A stretch of DNA of 64,000 nt from NCBI RefSeq assembly GCF_000168975.1, contig NZ_AAUW01000019.1:1-64000 (forward strand). The letters are read 5' to 3'. A program made the position numbers and the translations under genes. Below, in pieces: positions 36,551-46,006 of this stretch. The stretch is from Roseibium aggregatum IAM 12614 (GTDB lineage: Bacteria; Pseudomonadota; Alphaproteobacteria; Rhizobiales; Stappiaceae). The notes below the pieces were generated by a model, which saw only the letters and a list, made by a program, of their open reading frames with translations, had not been told where the DNA came from and searched no databases. Numbering within the stretch: the first letter of the stretch is position 1; each line of letters starts with the position of its first letter.

Positions 36551-37435
36551 CTAAAGCCCGATCCGCTTGCGTAATTCGGCATGTGTCATGCCCGCCTCGC
36601 GCAGCGACCTGAGGCTGGTATCCTTGCTGGATTTCGACAGTTTGCGCCCGTCCGGCCCGAGGATCAGCCGATGATGCCGGTAGACCGGCGCCGGCAGACC
36701 AAGCAACACCTGCAAGACCCTGTGCACGCTGGTGGCATGATAGAGATCCTGTCCGCGCAGCACGTCGGTTATGCCCTGCCTGGCATCATCGACCACAACG
36801 GACAAGTGATAGCTTGTCGGCGTGTCCTTGCGGGCGAGGACAACATCGCCCCAGGCAGCCGCATCGACCGGCACGGCGACCGGTTCGGCGAACAGGGTAT
36901 CGCCTTCCGCACCCGTTTCCTGCCATGTCAGCGGACCGCCGACCTGTTCAAGAGCGCGTTTCATGTCGAGGCGCAGTGAAAACGGCGCGTCGCTGGAAGC
37001 CCGGCTCTTGAGTTCCTCCGGCGGCAAAACCTTTGCATCGCCCGGATAAAGCGGCGCCCCATCGGGATCGCGCGGCCAGCTTTCCCCATCGGCCTCGGCA
37101 GCGGCAACAAAGGCCTTGATTTCGGCACGCGTCAGATAGGCGGGATAAACCAGCCCCATGTCCTGCAACTGTTCCAGGGCCGCCCGGTACTGCGGAAAGT
37201 TTTCCGATTGGCGCAGCACGGGCTGATCGAGCGGCACTCCTAACCAGGCAAGATCCTCAAACATGTTCCGCTCAAGCTCCGGCGTGCAGCGGGTCTGGTC
37301 GATGTCCTCCACACGCACGAGAAACCGGCCGCTGAGCGCGACAGCCGCCCGCGCGTTGAGCAGAGCCGAAAGTGCATGCCCCAGATGCAGATGCCCATTG
37401 GGCGAAGGCGCGAAGCGGAACACGGGCTGGGTCAT
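36551..37435 (-). CDS. gluQ: Glutamyl-Q tRNA(Asp) synthetase
   Basis: A 294-residue GluRS paralogue lacking the anticodon-binding domain. The opening FRFAPSPNGHLHLGHALSAL (HIGH motif as HLGH) and KLSKSSKD (KMSKS) are intact. It charges glutamate onto queuosine of tRNA(Asp). The region that holds zinc-binding cysteines in E. coli (YPAYLTRAEIKAFVAAAEAD here) has no cysteine, so this enzyme is probably zinc-free. The length fits the family. Confidence 0.92.
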   Translation of the reverse strand: MTQPVFRFAPSPNGHLHLGHALSALLNARAAVALSGRFLVRVEDIDQTRCTPELERNMFEDLAWLGVPLDQPVLRQSENFPQYRAALEQLQDMGLVYPAYLTRAEIKAFVAAAEADGESWPRDPDGAPLYPGDAKVLPPEELKSRASSDAPFSLRLDMKRALEQVGGPLTWQETGAEGDTLFAEPVAVPVDAAAWGDVVLARKDTPTSYHLSVVVDDARQGITDVLRGQDLYHATSVHRVLQVLLGLPAPVYRHHRLILGPDGRKLSKSSKDTSLRSLREAGMTHAELRKRIGL

Positions 37436-37562
37436 GAGATCTTTAAAGTCTGTTGACGCGGAACGGGCTGATGGGTGAAGTCCTACCTATCATTCCCGCG
37501 CGGCCGCGCAAGAGACAGTCTTGCCCGGCGGCCTCAGACATTTCCGGCAAAGCCTAACCGAC

Positions 37563-38204
37563 ATGACGCCTATTGCGACCGAAAAGGACATCGAAGCCGG
37601 TCTTGAGACACTGATCCGTCTCGACCCGCGCCTGCTGGAAATTGCCGGAACGGCGGGCCCGATCCCCTTGCGCCGCCGTGCGGCGGATTTCGCGGGCCTG
37701 GCGCAGATTATCACCGGGCAGCAGGTGTCCGTTGCCAGTGCGGCCGCCATCTTCGCGCGCCTTCAGGCGCTGATATCACCGCTGACGGCGGAAAACCTGG
37801 CTCGTTTCACCGATGAAGATCTGGCTGGCGTCGGCCTGTCGCGGCCGAAAATCCGGACCTTGCGCGCTCTGTCCGAAGCTTGCGAGGCAGGCCTGGACCT
37901 GGCCCACCTGGCGGAAGCACCGGCGGAGCAGGCGCACCGTGCCTTATGCGAGATCAAGGGGATCGGGCGCTGGACCGCCGATATCTTTCTGCTGTTCTGC
38001 GCGGGACACCCGGACGTCTTCCCGAGCGGCGATCTTGCCTTGCAGGTGGCGGTTCAGGACTCTCTCGGCCTTGTCGAGCGTCCAGCTCCAAAACACCTCG
38101 ACATCATCGCGGAAGCCTGGGCGCCACACCGCGCCGTCGCCGCCCGCCTGTTCTGGGCCTGGTACAAGGTGAAGAAGCAGGGCCGGGAAACCCTGCCCAT
38201 TTAG
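37563..38204 (+). CDS. DNA-3-methyladenine glycosylase II family (AlkA-like)
   Basis: A 213-residue HhH-GPD glycosylase. The helix-hairpin-helix is in CEIKGIGRWTADIFLL, the catalytic Asp in FPSGDLALQ, and IITGQQVSVASAAAIF is an early family block. It excises alkylated bases in base-excision repair. Compared with E. coli AlkA it lacks the N-terminal beta domain, as do many short bacterial forms. The ATG at 37563 starts MTPIATEKDIE. Confidence 0.88.
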   Translation: MTPIATEKDIEAGLETLIRLDPRLLEIAGTAGPIPLRRRAADFAGLAQIITGQQVSVASAAAIFARLQALISPLTAENLARFTDEDLAGVGLSRPKIRTLRALSEACEAGLDLAHLAEAPAEQAHRALCEIKGIGRWTADIFLLFCAGHPDVFPSGDLALQVAVQDSLGLVERPAPKHLDIIAEAWAPHRAVAARLFWAWYKVKKQGRETLPI

Positions 38205-38227
38205 AGACTGGACGCCTATGGTGCCCC

Positions 38228-39013
38228 CTATCTGGCAGACATCTCCCCAACCGCCCGAAGCAGAAGGTCGATGTCCTGTGGCCGGGACAGACGGTGGTCG
38301 CCATCCGGCACCAGCGAAAAGGTGACGTCGTCCAGCGGCAGGGCGTCAACAAGACGGCGTGCATGGCTTTCCGGCACATCCGGGTCCTGTGCGCCCTGCA
38401 GGATGGTGACGGGAGCCCCGAGATGAAGCGGCGCTCCGAAAAGCAGGTGAGTGCGCCCATCCTCGATCAGCTTGCGCGTGATCACATAAGGTGCGTCGCT
38501 ATAGGCCGACGGCTGTTCCCAGCGCCCATCGGCAAGGATGGTGGAACGGATCTCGACGCTGAAGCGCTGTTTCCACATCAGCTCCTCGGTAAAATCGACC
38601 GCAGGAGCAATCAGCACCAGGCCCTTGATCCGGCCGCTGCCCTTGCGGGCCAGTGCCAGCAACAAGGCGATCCAGCCCCCCATGGAGGAACCGACCAACA
38701 CGGTTTCGCCCGGGCAATAGGCGTCGAAAACCGCAAGCGCCTCCTCCAGCCAGTCCGAAACGCAGGCATCTTCGAAATCGCCGCCCGACAGGCCATGGCC
38801 GGAATAGTCGAACCGCACCACGCCCTGCCCGTTTCGCGCGCCCTCTTCGGCCAAGGCCTCGGCTTTGGTGCCGGACATGTCCGACTTGAACCCCGACAGC
38901 CACAGGATGTCGGGTCGCGAACCGGCCGACGAACCCGGGGAATTGCGCACGGCAATCCGGCGTTTGGCGTCGTTTTTTCCGATCTGGATGAATTGCAGTT
39001 CGGAATCACCCAT
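38228..39013 (-). CDS. Alpha/beta hydrolase
   Basis: A 261-residue hydrolase: nucleophile elbow GSSMGG, the oxyanion/first-loop region LSGFKSDMSGTKA, DYSGHGLSGGDFED, late Asp in QGAQDPDVP and the catalytic His in PDGDHRLSRP. It resembles the palmitoyl-thioesterase ABHD10-like group (RFDYSGHG), but the substrate is unknown. The start is ambiguous: ATG 39013 (MGDSELQFI) or in-frame ATG 39055, which adds MARTENIYQNESLN. It is divergent from the GT4 gene. Confidence 0.85.
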   Translation of the reverse strand: MGDSELQFIQIGKNDAKRRIAVRNSPGSSAGSRPDILWLSGFKSDMSGTKAEALAEEGARNGQGVVRFDYSGHGLSGGDFEDACVSDWLEEALAVFDAYCPGETVLVGSSMGGWIALLLALARKGSGRIKGLVLIAPAVDFTEELMWKQRFSVEIRSTILADGRWEQPSAYSDAPYVITRKLIEDGRTHLLFGAPLHLGAPVTILQGAQDPDVPESHARRLVDALPLDDVTFSLVPDGDHRLSRPQDIDLLLRAVGEMSAR

Positions 39014-39100
39014 ATTAAGGCTCTCGTTCTGATAGATGTTTTCTGTCCGTGCCATTTGGCACAGACGCCCCCGCCTTGACCAGTTCACCGGAGATCCGAT

Positions 39101-40276
39101 TTGGTTCATCTGCCCCCTGAGACCACGATTTTGCAAGTGATCCCGGATCTCAACTCCGGCGGCGCCGAACGCACGACGCTTGATGTGGCCAAAGCGGTGG
39201 TGGCGGCCGGAGGAACGGCTCTTGTTGCAAGCCAGGGCGGCCAGATGGTGTCGGAGCTGGAAGCTCTTGGCGCCGAACACATTGTCCTGCCCGTCAAATC
39301 GAAAAACCCGGCTGTCCTCTGGAAAAACGCCGCCAGGCTGGCGGAAATCGTGACCACACGCAATGTCAGCCTGCTTCATGCCCGCAGCCGGGCACCGGCA
39401 TGGTCGTGCCTGTGGGCCGCACGGCGCACCAAAACGCCATTCGTAACCACCTACCACGGCACCTACAATCAATCGAACGCGCTGAAAGGCTGGTATAATT
39501 CGGTCATGGCTCGGGGCGATGCGGTGATCGCCAATTCGCACTTCATCTGCCGGCTGATCGAAGAGCGGCATCCGTTTGCGAAAGGCAAGATCACCGTGGT
39601 CCAGCGCGGCTCCGATCTGAAGGGCCTGCTGCCGGACAACGTCAGCGCGCTCCGGCTGCAGGCGCTGAAGGACCAGTGGGGCATTCCTGCCGGACGGCCG
39701 ATCCTCATCAACATGGCCCGGCTGACCGCCTGGAAGGGGCAACGTGTCGTGATCGAGGCGATGGCACTCTTGAAAGACAAGACCCTGACCGACCCGATCG
39801 CGATCCTCGCGGGTGATGCCCAGGGCCGCGACGGCTATCTGGCGGAATTGAAGAAGCTGGTCGCCGACAACGGCCTGCAGGACAAGGTTCGGATCGTCGG
39901 TCATTGCGCCGACGTTCCCGCCGCCATGGCACTCGCTGATATTGCCATCGTGGCCTCGGTCGAACCGGAGGCTTTCGGCCGCGCGGCCGTGGAGGCGCAG
40001 GCCGCAAGGGTTCCGGTCATCGTTTCCGATCTCGGGGCTGTGCCCGAAACCGTACTCGCGCCGCCCGACACGGCTGAAAGCGAACGCACCGGCTGGCGGG
40101 TGGCACCGGGCGACCCTCAAGCTCTGGCGGACACCATCATTCAGGTGTTGAGCCAGAACGACGAAGAGAAAACGCAGGTTGCGGACCGGGCACTGGCCCA
40201 TGTCCGCAAGAATTTCTCTGTCGAAACCATGTGCGCCCGCACGCTCGACGTTTATGCCGGCCTGCTGGGCACCTGA
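39101..40276 (+). CDS. Glycosyltransferase family 4 (LPS/polysaccharide type)
   Basis: A 391-residue GT-B enzyme. N-terminal VIPDLNSGGAERTTLD is the classic GT4 opening. The donor half has INMARLTAWKGQRVVIEAM (K contacting the nucleotide sugar), VGHCADVPAAMALADIAIVASV and EAFGRAAVEAQAARVPVIVSD with the EX7E motif. It probably acts in LPS core or exopolysaccharide assembly. The TTG at 39101 has GGAG 7 bases upstream, so it is a clear TTG start. Confidence 0.9.
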   Translation: MVHLPPETTILQVIPDLNSGGAERTTLDVAKAVVAAGGTALVASQGGQMVSELEALGAEHIVLPVKSKNPAVLWKNAARLAEIVTTRNVSLLHARSRAPAWSCLWAARRTKTPFVTTYHGTYNQSNALKGWYNSVMARGDAVIANSHFICRLIEERHPFAKGKITVVQRGSDLKGLLPDNVSALRLQALKDQWGIPAGRPILINMARLTAWKGQRVVIEAMALLKDKTLTDPIAILAGDAQGRDGYLAELKKLVADNGLQDKVRIVGHCADVPAAMALADIAIVASVEPEAFGRAAVEAQAARVPVIVSDLGAVPETVLAPPDTAESERTGWRVAPGDPQALADTIIQVLSQNDEEKTQVADRALAHVRKNFSVETMCARTLDVYAGLLGT

Positions 40277-40278
40277 TT

Positions 40279-42243
40279 TCAGCCAGCGCGTACGCGTGCC
40301 AGAAAGCCGTCGACCTCCGCTTGAAGCGCCCGGGCATTGCTCGCAAGCGTGCCGGACGCCGCCTGCAGCTCTTCTGCCGCTTGCCCCGACTGGGTGGCTG
40401 CTTCGCTGACGCTGCTGATATTGCGTGTCACGTCCCGCGTACCAGTCGAAGCTTCGTGAACATTGCGCGCGATCTCGGTGGTTGCCGCACCCTGCTCTTC
40501 GACGGCCACCGCGATCCCACCGGCGATCTCGTTGATTTCGAAGATCGTCTTTGTGATACTGTCGATAGCCGAAACCGCGTCACGGGTCGCCAACTGGACA
40601 CCGGAAATCTGCTGGGAGATTTCCTCGGTCGCCTTCGTCGTCTGACTGGCCAACTCCTTCACTTCCGACGCAACGACGGCAAATCCCTTGCCGGCTTCAC
40701 CCGCACGCGCCGCTTCAATAGTGGCATTGAGCGCCAGAAGGTTTGTCTGCTCGGCGATATCGGAAATGAGCTTCACCACTTCACCAATGCGCGAGGCGGC
40801 TTCAGCGAGCCCCTGCACCTGGTCGTTGGTCTTCTTGGCTTCCGCTGTTGCCGTGGCAGCGACGTTGGAAGACTGGGCAACCTGCCGGGAAATTTCGGAA
40901 ACCGTCGACGACAGCTCTTCAGCTGCGGAAGCGACGGTCTGAACGTTGGCGGATGCCTGTTCGGCTGCCGCGGCAACGTTCGAAGATTGCTGCTGGGTCT
41001 GCTCGGCGGTCGCGCTCATGGAACTTGCGCTCGATTCCAGCTGGGACGACGAGGACGACACCGCCTGTACGATTTCGCCAACAGAACTTTCGAAACTGTC
41101 GGCAAGCTCCATCATGATCCGCTTCTGTTCGGCGGCGTTTCTTGCTTCCTGTTCCTTCTGCTCCGTTTCCAGTTCGCGGGTCCGGACAGCATTGGCGCGG
41201 AAAACCTCCACGGCGCGGGCCATGCTACCGATCTCGCTCTTGCGGTCGGTGTACTGGACGTCAACATCAATTGATCCGCCAGCGAGCGTTCCCATGGTTC
41301 CGGTGAGTGCTTTCACCGGCCTCGTAATGCTGCGGCCGATCAGCCAGCCTAGTCCGATGGACAGCGCCAGCGCGATTGCGGAAACCGTCAGGAATGTCTT
41401 TTTGGAAAAGGCCTGGGCCGTGTCCAACGTTTCGCCAGCCGCCAGTTTGCCTGCATAGGCAGCTTCAGACATCACCGCCCATTCCGGGCCAACCTGGGCG
41501 TAAATCGACTCGATCTCCGCCAGATCGGTAGTGATCTTCAAGGACATTTCCGCATAGGCCCGGAAAGAGGCCTGGTAAGTATCCAGCAGCTTGCCGATTT
41601 CAGCCTGTTCTGCCTCGGGCAACCCGCTTTTCGGCAGCAGGTCCGCGAACTCGGCCCGCCGCTCATCGATCCTGCCGACATATTTCTCGTCTCCACGCAT
41701 CATGAAATCCTTTTCATGACGGCGCATCATCAGCATCTTGACGGTCAAGGCGTCCAGATTGGCGGCATCCAGCTTGCTTTCCACGTCATGGACGGCAGTG
41801 CGCAGAGAACCTTGCAGTCCGGCGCTTTCGTCAAGCCCCATTCGGGTAAGCTCATCTGTCAGAGCGTCGAACTTTGCCTTGTGCTGGTCCAGAACGCTAC
41901 GAAGCTTGGCGATATTATCCTTGATGGAAGCCGATTGCGGCTTGGTATCGACATCGTTCAGGTTGCTCTGGGCTTTCTCGAATTCGGCCTTGTACTCCTC
42001 GACGAAGGCAAGATCCTTGTTCAGAAGAAAGTCCTTCTGGCTGCGCTGCATATTCTGGGCATGAGCCTGAACCTGCGAAACCTTAAAGTCCATTTGCGAG
42101 TATTCAGCCAGATTGTCGATTTCACGCGATACGATTTGCTGGCTGTAGAGGGCCGTACCAAGCAATACGCCAATGGCGACAACAGCAATCGCGGACAGCG
42201 CTCCGACACGCGCCGCTATAGGCAGATCTGCAAAGAACTTCAT
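40279..42243 (-). CDS. Transmembrane chemoreceptor (MCP) with HBM-like sensor and HAMP
   Basis: A 654-residue receptor: span 1 (about 10-32), a helical periplasmic domain of about 250 residues, span 2 (about 285-305), HAMP and the signalling domain with tip [20 protein letters not shown] split here near 500. The periplasmic part contains two repeats of an R..KDF pattern (QRSQKDFLLNKD; RRHEKDFMMRGDEKYV), a feature of helical bimodular sensor domains that bind organic acids. The ligand is unknown. The C-terminus lacks a CheR-binding pentapeptide. Confidence 0.92.
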   Translation of the reverse strand: MKFFADLPIAARVGALSAIAVVAIGVLLGTALYSQQIVSREIDNLAEYSQMDFKVSQVQAHAQNMQRSQKDFLLNKDLAFVEEYKAEFEKAQSNLNDVDTKPQSASIKDNIAKLRSVLDQHKAKFDALTDELTRMGLDESAGLQGSLRTAVHDVESKLDAANLDALTVKMLMMRRHEKDFMMRGDEKYVGRIDERRAEFADLLPKSGLPEAEQAEIGKLLDTYQASFRAYAEMSLKITTDLAEIESIYAQVGPEWAVMSEAAYAGKLAAGETLDTAQAFSKKTFLTVSAIALALSIGLGWLIGRSITRPVKALTGTMGTLAGGSIDVDVQYTDRKSEIGSMARAVEVFRANAVRTRELETEQKEQEARNAAEQKRIMMELADSFESSVGEIVQAVSSSSSQLESSASSMSATAEQTQQQSSNVAAAAEQASANVQTVASAAEELSSTVSEISRQVAQSSNVAATATAEAKKTNDQVQGLAEAASRIGEVVKLISDIAEQTNLLALNATIEAARAGEAGKGFAVVASEVKELASQTTKATEEISQQISGVQLATRDAVSAIDSITKTIFEINEIAGGIAVAVEEQGAATTEIARNVHEASTGTRDVTRNISSVSEAATQSGQAAEELQAASGTLASNARALQAEVDGFLARVRAG

Positions 42244-42676
42244 AATGGTCTCTTTTTTCGGGACAGCTCTTTTTCGAGCCTTGCACAGTGTGCCCAGAAA
42301 ACGCTCAAGCGATTAATATTCCTTTACGCAGCTTAAATACTTAGCCAACCAACTTATAAACCACAGGTTTATACTTCAAGTCACTCAATCATTCAGAGAA
42401 TTCAGTCGACTTATTGTTTAGGCAAAACAGCCTTTTTCACTGCACTTGAATACCGGCCTGCCCAAAAACCGCACAGTCCAGCGGCGCCTTCCTGTCACTT
42501 TTAACCATCAAAGAAGGAGTGCAGACGCCAGCGTGCGTCATTTTTTCGCGTTGGGTCGGTGCAATCTTTTTCAGGATTTCAGCCAAAAGTGACCCGCAAA
42601 CCGGCAAAGGCTTGGGTTCGTGCTGCCGGGACGCAAACCGGAGAGCCCTGCCGTAAAAACCACCAGATCGCGGGCG
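42244..42676. other. 433-bp region upstream of the chemoreceptor gene
   Basis: AT-rich near the receptor start (42290-42430), probably its promoter and leader. The rest, up to the thpR stop at 42677, shows no gene and no clear terminator. Confidence 0.4.
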
Positions 42677-43213
42677 TCACGCAGCCAGCGGATAGGCCTC
42701 TTCCACGAGATAAGGGCCGCCACCGACGCTCGACTTTGCCGAAAACAGCACGAACCGTCCGGCGATGAAGGGCTGCGCCTGGAAATTGCCGCGCTCGCTC
42801 AGCCACTTGGCCACATCTTCGTTTGTCGAGGTCTTGCAGCGGGCCAGGGTGACATGCGGTACATATTTGCGTCGCTCGGCCGGTAGGTGCAGGCGCTGGA
42901 GAATGCGCTCCTGCTCGGCCTGCAATTCGGCAAGCTGAGCCGTCGGCTCCACCCTTGCCCAGACCGCATGCGGCTTGCCGTTGCCGAAAGAGCCAAGTCC
43001 GTTGAGCCGGATTTCCACCGGGTCCCTGCGGATACGGTCGAGCGCCGCGACAACCTCGTCGGCCGTGCGGTCGTCGATGTCGCCGATGAAGCGCAAGGTG
43101 ATGTGGTAGTTCTCCGGATCGATCCAGCGGGCGCCCCGAAGGCCTCCCCGGAGCATCGAAAGCATGAGCGCCGTCTGGGACGGTATCTCAAGGCCTGTAA
43201 AAAGGCGCGGCAT
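42677..43213 (-). CDS. thpR: RNA 2',3'-cyclic phosphodiesterase (2H phosphoesterase)
   Basis: A 178-residue 2H-family protein with both catalytic motifs, H37-I-T39 in NYHITLRFIGD and H120-V-T122 in PHVTLARC. RLFTGLEIP at the start and GGGPYLVEEAYPL at the end are family features. It opens 2',3'-cyclic phosphates at RNA ends. GGAGGGA lies before the ATG at 43213. Confidence 0.92.
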   Translation of the reverse strand: MPRLFTGLEIPSQTALMLSMLRGGLRGARWIDPENYHITLRFIGDIDDRTADEVVAALDRIRRDPVEIRLNGLGSFGNGKPHAVWARVEPTAQLAELQAEQERILQRLHLPAERRKYVPHVTLARCKTSTNEDVAKWLSERGNFQAQPFIAGRFVLFSAKSSVGGGPYLVEEAYPLAA

Positions 43214-43322
43214 GGGTGTTCCCTCCGCTGTCGCTGATAAATCCCATGAGGAATCAACTTCATGAAAATCGCAAGACAAAAAGCTAACATTTTGAGCCCG
43301 TTCAAAAATTCAGCGTGGCGCT

Positions 43323-43358
43323 CAAATAAAAACCGGGCTGGTTGCTCACCAGCCCGGC
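43323..43358 (-). terminator. Rho-independent terminator after the aldo/keto reductase gene
   Basis: On the minus strand CCGGGCTGG-TGAGCAA-CCAGCCCGG forms a perfect 9-bp stem followed by TTTTTATTTG, 57 bases after the reductase stop. Confidence 0.88.
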
Positions 43359-43414
43359 TTCCGATTTGCAAATGATTCTCTGAAAAGAATGAGCGATCAG
43401 GCAGTTACAGCTTC

Positions 43415-44467
43415 TTACGGTGCCGGATTGCCGAACTGCTGGTGCAGCGCGTCGATTTTCTCCAGAACATCCTCGCTGAGCGTGATGTCGGCGGCGCCGA
43501 TATCGGTGTCCAGTTGCTCCAGCGAGGTGGCGCCCAGAATAACCGACGTCATGAACGACCGCGACATGGCAAAGGCCAGCGCCATCTGCGACGGATCGAG
43601 CCCGGCCTCCTTCGCAAGGTCCACATAGGCGTCGAATGCCTCGATAGAGCGCGGGTCCTCGTAACGCTGCAGCCGGTTGAACAGGGTTTTGCGAGCGCCT
43701 GCGGGAAGAGCCCCATTGCGGTATTTGCCCGTCAGATAGCCCTGTGCCAGCGCGGAATAACCCAGAAGCCCGACATTTTCGCGTTGGGCCACTTCCGCAA
43801 GGCCGGTTTCGAAGGTCCTGTTGACGAGCGAATAGGCGTTCTGGATGGAGACGACCCGCGGCACGTCATACATTTCGGACGCAGCCACGTAGCGCATCGT
43901 GCCCCAGGCGCTTTCATTCGACACGCCCACATGCCGGATCTTCCCGGCCTTGACCAGGTCTCCCAGAACTTCCAGCGTCGACTGAATGCTGTTTTCGTCC
44001 GGCGCAGGCTCGACATCTGTCCAGCGCGTCGGGTTTGAGCCGAAGCCGCCGACGTTCCGGTCCGGCCAGTGGATCTGGTACAGATCGATGTAGTCGGTTT
44101 CCAGGTTCTTCAGGCTGCGGTCGACCGCAAATTCAATTTGCTCACGAACCAGTTTCGCTTTTTCGCCGTTTTCACGGAACCAGTCCATGTCGGTCCGCCC
44201 AACCACCTTGGTGGCCATGACGATCGTGTCCCGCATGCCGGTTTTCTTGAACCAGGTGCCGATGATGCGTTCGGTCCGGCCCTGGGTCTCTTTCTTCGGC
44301 GGGATCGGATAAAGCTCGGCTGCATCGAAGAAATTGATACCCTTTTCGACCGCGCGATCCATCTGGGCGTGGCCTTCCGCCTCGGAGTTCTGTTCCCCGA
44401 AGGTCATGGTCCCCAGGCTAAGGGCACTGACCGTTATATCGGTGCGGCCAAGACGGCGCTGTTCCAT
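43415..44467 (-). CDS. tas: Aldo/keto reductase, Tas-like
   Basis: A 350-residue NADPH-dependent TIM-barrel reductase. It matches E. coli Tas through long blocks as recalled: LSLGTMTFGEQNSEAEGHAQ, DAAELYPIPPKKETQG, IDLYQIHWPDRN, GKIRHVGVSNESAWG, GLLGYSALAQGYLTGKY and ILGATSLEQLDTDI, with the catalytic Tyr in AELYP and Lys in TKVVG. The physiological substrate is unknown. The ATG at 44467 has AAGGAT 7 bases upstream. It ends at a clear terminator. Confidence 0.9.
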   Translation of the reverse strand: MEQRRLGRTDITVSALSLGTMTFGEQNSEAEGHAQMDRAVEKGINFFDAAELYPIPPKKETQGRTERIIGTWFKKTGMRDTIVMATKVVGRTDMDWFRENGEKAKLVREQIEFAVDRSLKNLETDYIDLYQIHWPDRNVGGFGSNPTRWTDVEPAPDENSIQSTLEVLGDLVKAGKIRHVGVSNESAWGTMRYVAASEMYDVPRVVSIQNAYSLVNRTFETGLAEVAQRENVGLLGYSALAQGYLTGKYRNGALPAGARKTLFNRLQRYEDPRSIEAFDAYVDLAKEAGLDPSQMALAFAMSRSFMTSVILGATSLEQLDTDIGAADITLSEDVLEKIDALHQQFGNPAP

Positions 44468-44545
44468 AAGACTATCCTTCAAATTTTGAAAATGGGGCAT
44501 CCCGGAAGCCGGAACGGCTTCCTCCCCGGGTCAAGGGTAAAGCCC

Positions 44546-45172
44546 CTAGGATTGGGCTTTGGCCAAAAGCTCTTCCACTTTCGGCAAGATGTTTTCGACG
44601 ATGATTTCCACCCCTTTGGCGTTGGGATGCATACCGTCGGAAAGGTTGAGATCGGGATTGAGGGCAACGCCCTCCAGAAAGAACGGATAAAACAACGCAT
44701 CGTGCGCCTTGGCAACATCCGAGTAGATCGGATCGAAGGCGTCGGCATATTCCGGGCCGAGATTGCGCGGCGCCATCATGCCCGCGACAAGCACCGTAAT
44801 GCCCCGGTCTGTCAGGCGGCGGACGATCTCGTCGATATTCTTGCGCGTCAGCTCCGGCGAGATCCCGCGCAAGGCGTCATTCGCCCCCAGTTCCAGGATC
44901 ACGGCATTGGTGTCCGGCCCGACGGACCAGTCCAGCCGGGACAGCCCGCCGCTGGAGGTATCGCCTGACACACCGGCATTGATGACGTCTACCGACTGTC
45001 CCTTCGCGTCGAGCGCTTTCTGGAGCTGGTCTGTGAACCCTTCGCCCGCGGAGAGCTGATAGCCTGCGGACAGGCTGTCCCCCAGAACCACCAGCTTCAG
45101 ATCGGCCGCCTGAGCCGTTACGGGCAGGAAGGACAGGACGATAATCGTCAGGCAGGCAATAAATCGGTTCAC
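44546..45172 (-). CDS. SGNH-family arylesterase/lysophospholipase (TesA-like)
   Basis: A 208-residue exported esterase. The signal peptide runs to about AQAA (residues 1-23), then block I VVLGDSLSAGY with the nucleophile Ser, LGANDALRGI (block III Asn) and the C-terminal DGMHPNAKG with the catalytic Asp and His. It acts on lysophospholipids or aryl esters in the periplasm. GTG start with GAGGG upstream. It is divergent from an ABC transporter pair, the same layout as tesA-ybbA-ybbP in E. coli. Confidence 0.9.
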   Translation of the reverse strand: MNRFIACLTIIVLSFLPVTAQAADLKLVVLGDSLSAGYQLSAGEGFTDQLQKALDAKGQSVDVINAGVSGDTSSGGLSRLDWSVGPDTNAVILELGANDALRGISPELTRKNIDEIVRRLTDRGITVLVAGMMAPRNLGPEYADAFDPIYSDVAKAHDALFYPFFLEGVALNPDLNLSDGMHPNAKGVEIIVENILPKVEELLAKAQS

Positions 45173-45295
45173 TTGAACCCTCTTTTGGGACTGGAAGACG
45201 CTTTACAACAGGCCCATATGGTCGCAGAGCGTCCAATTGTCGAGGGCTTGTATACGTCAGGAAGACGATCACACGCCCATTGTAAAGGCCAGAGA

Positions 45296-46006
45296 ATGAC
45301 AAATTCGCCAGCGATCGCCCTCAAAGACGTTCACCTGACCCTCGGCGAAGGCGCCGGGCGGGTGCATATCCTGAAGGGGATCGACCTTCAGATCGAGAAG
45401 GGGGCCTCGGTCGGCCTTGTGGGCCCGTCAGGCTCCGGAAAATCGACCTTGCTGATGGTCATGGCGGGCCTGGAACGTGCCGACGAAGGGGCGGTCAACG
45501 TCGCCGGATCGGAACTCGGCCCCTTGTCGGAAGACCAGCTCGCCCGCTTCCGAGGCCGCAACGTCGGCATCATCTTCCAGTCGTTTCATCTCGTGCCCAA
45601 CATGACGGCGCTGGAAAACGTGGCCGTTCCTCTGGAACTTGCAGGCGACACCTCCGCCTTCGACAAGGCGAAGGCGGAACTGGATGCCGTTGGCCTCGGC
45701 CACCGCATGCATCACTATCCGGCGCAACTGTCCGGCGGCGAACAGCAGCGTGTCGCCGTGGCGCGGGCGCTGGTCGTCGAACCCGAGATCCTGATTGCGG
45801 ACGAACCGACCGGCAATCTCGATGAAAGCACGGGCGCGCAAATCGTCGACCTGATGTTCACCGCCCAGAAGAACCGGGGCACCACGCTGGTCCTGGTCAC
45901 TCACGACCCGAGCCTTGCCGCCCGCTGCGACCGCATGATCCGCGTCCGCTCCGGCGAAATCGAGGAAGAAACGTCCGATCGCTCCCGCCGCGAGGTGTCT
46001 GCATGA
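45296..46006 (+). CDS. ybbA: ABC transporter ATP-binding protein, YbbA/LolD type
   Basis: A 236-residue ATPase of the MacB/LolD group: Walker A GPSGSGKST, signature LSGGEQQRVAVARAL, Walker B LIADEPTGNLD, H-loop VTHDP. It pairs with the large permease whose start it overlaps by ATGA. Together with the divergent TesA-like gene it forms the conserved ybbA locus. The ATG at 45296 has AAAGG about 8 bases upstream; the stretch back to 45173 is not conserved coding sequence. Confidence 0.92.
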   Translation: MTNSPAIALKDVHLTLGEGAGRVHILKGIDLQIEKGASVGLVGPSGSGKSTLLMVMAGLERADEGAVNVAGSELGPLSEDQLARFRGRNVGIIFQSFHLVPNMTALENVAVPLELAGDTSAFDKAKAELDAVGLGHRMHHYPAQLSGGEQQRVAVARALVVEPEILIADEPTGNLDESTGAQIVDLMFTAQKNRGTTLVLVTHDPSLAARCDRMIRVRSGEIEEETSDRSRREVSA

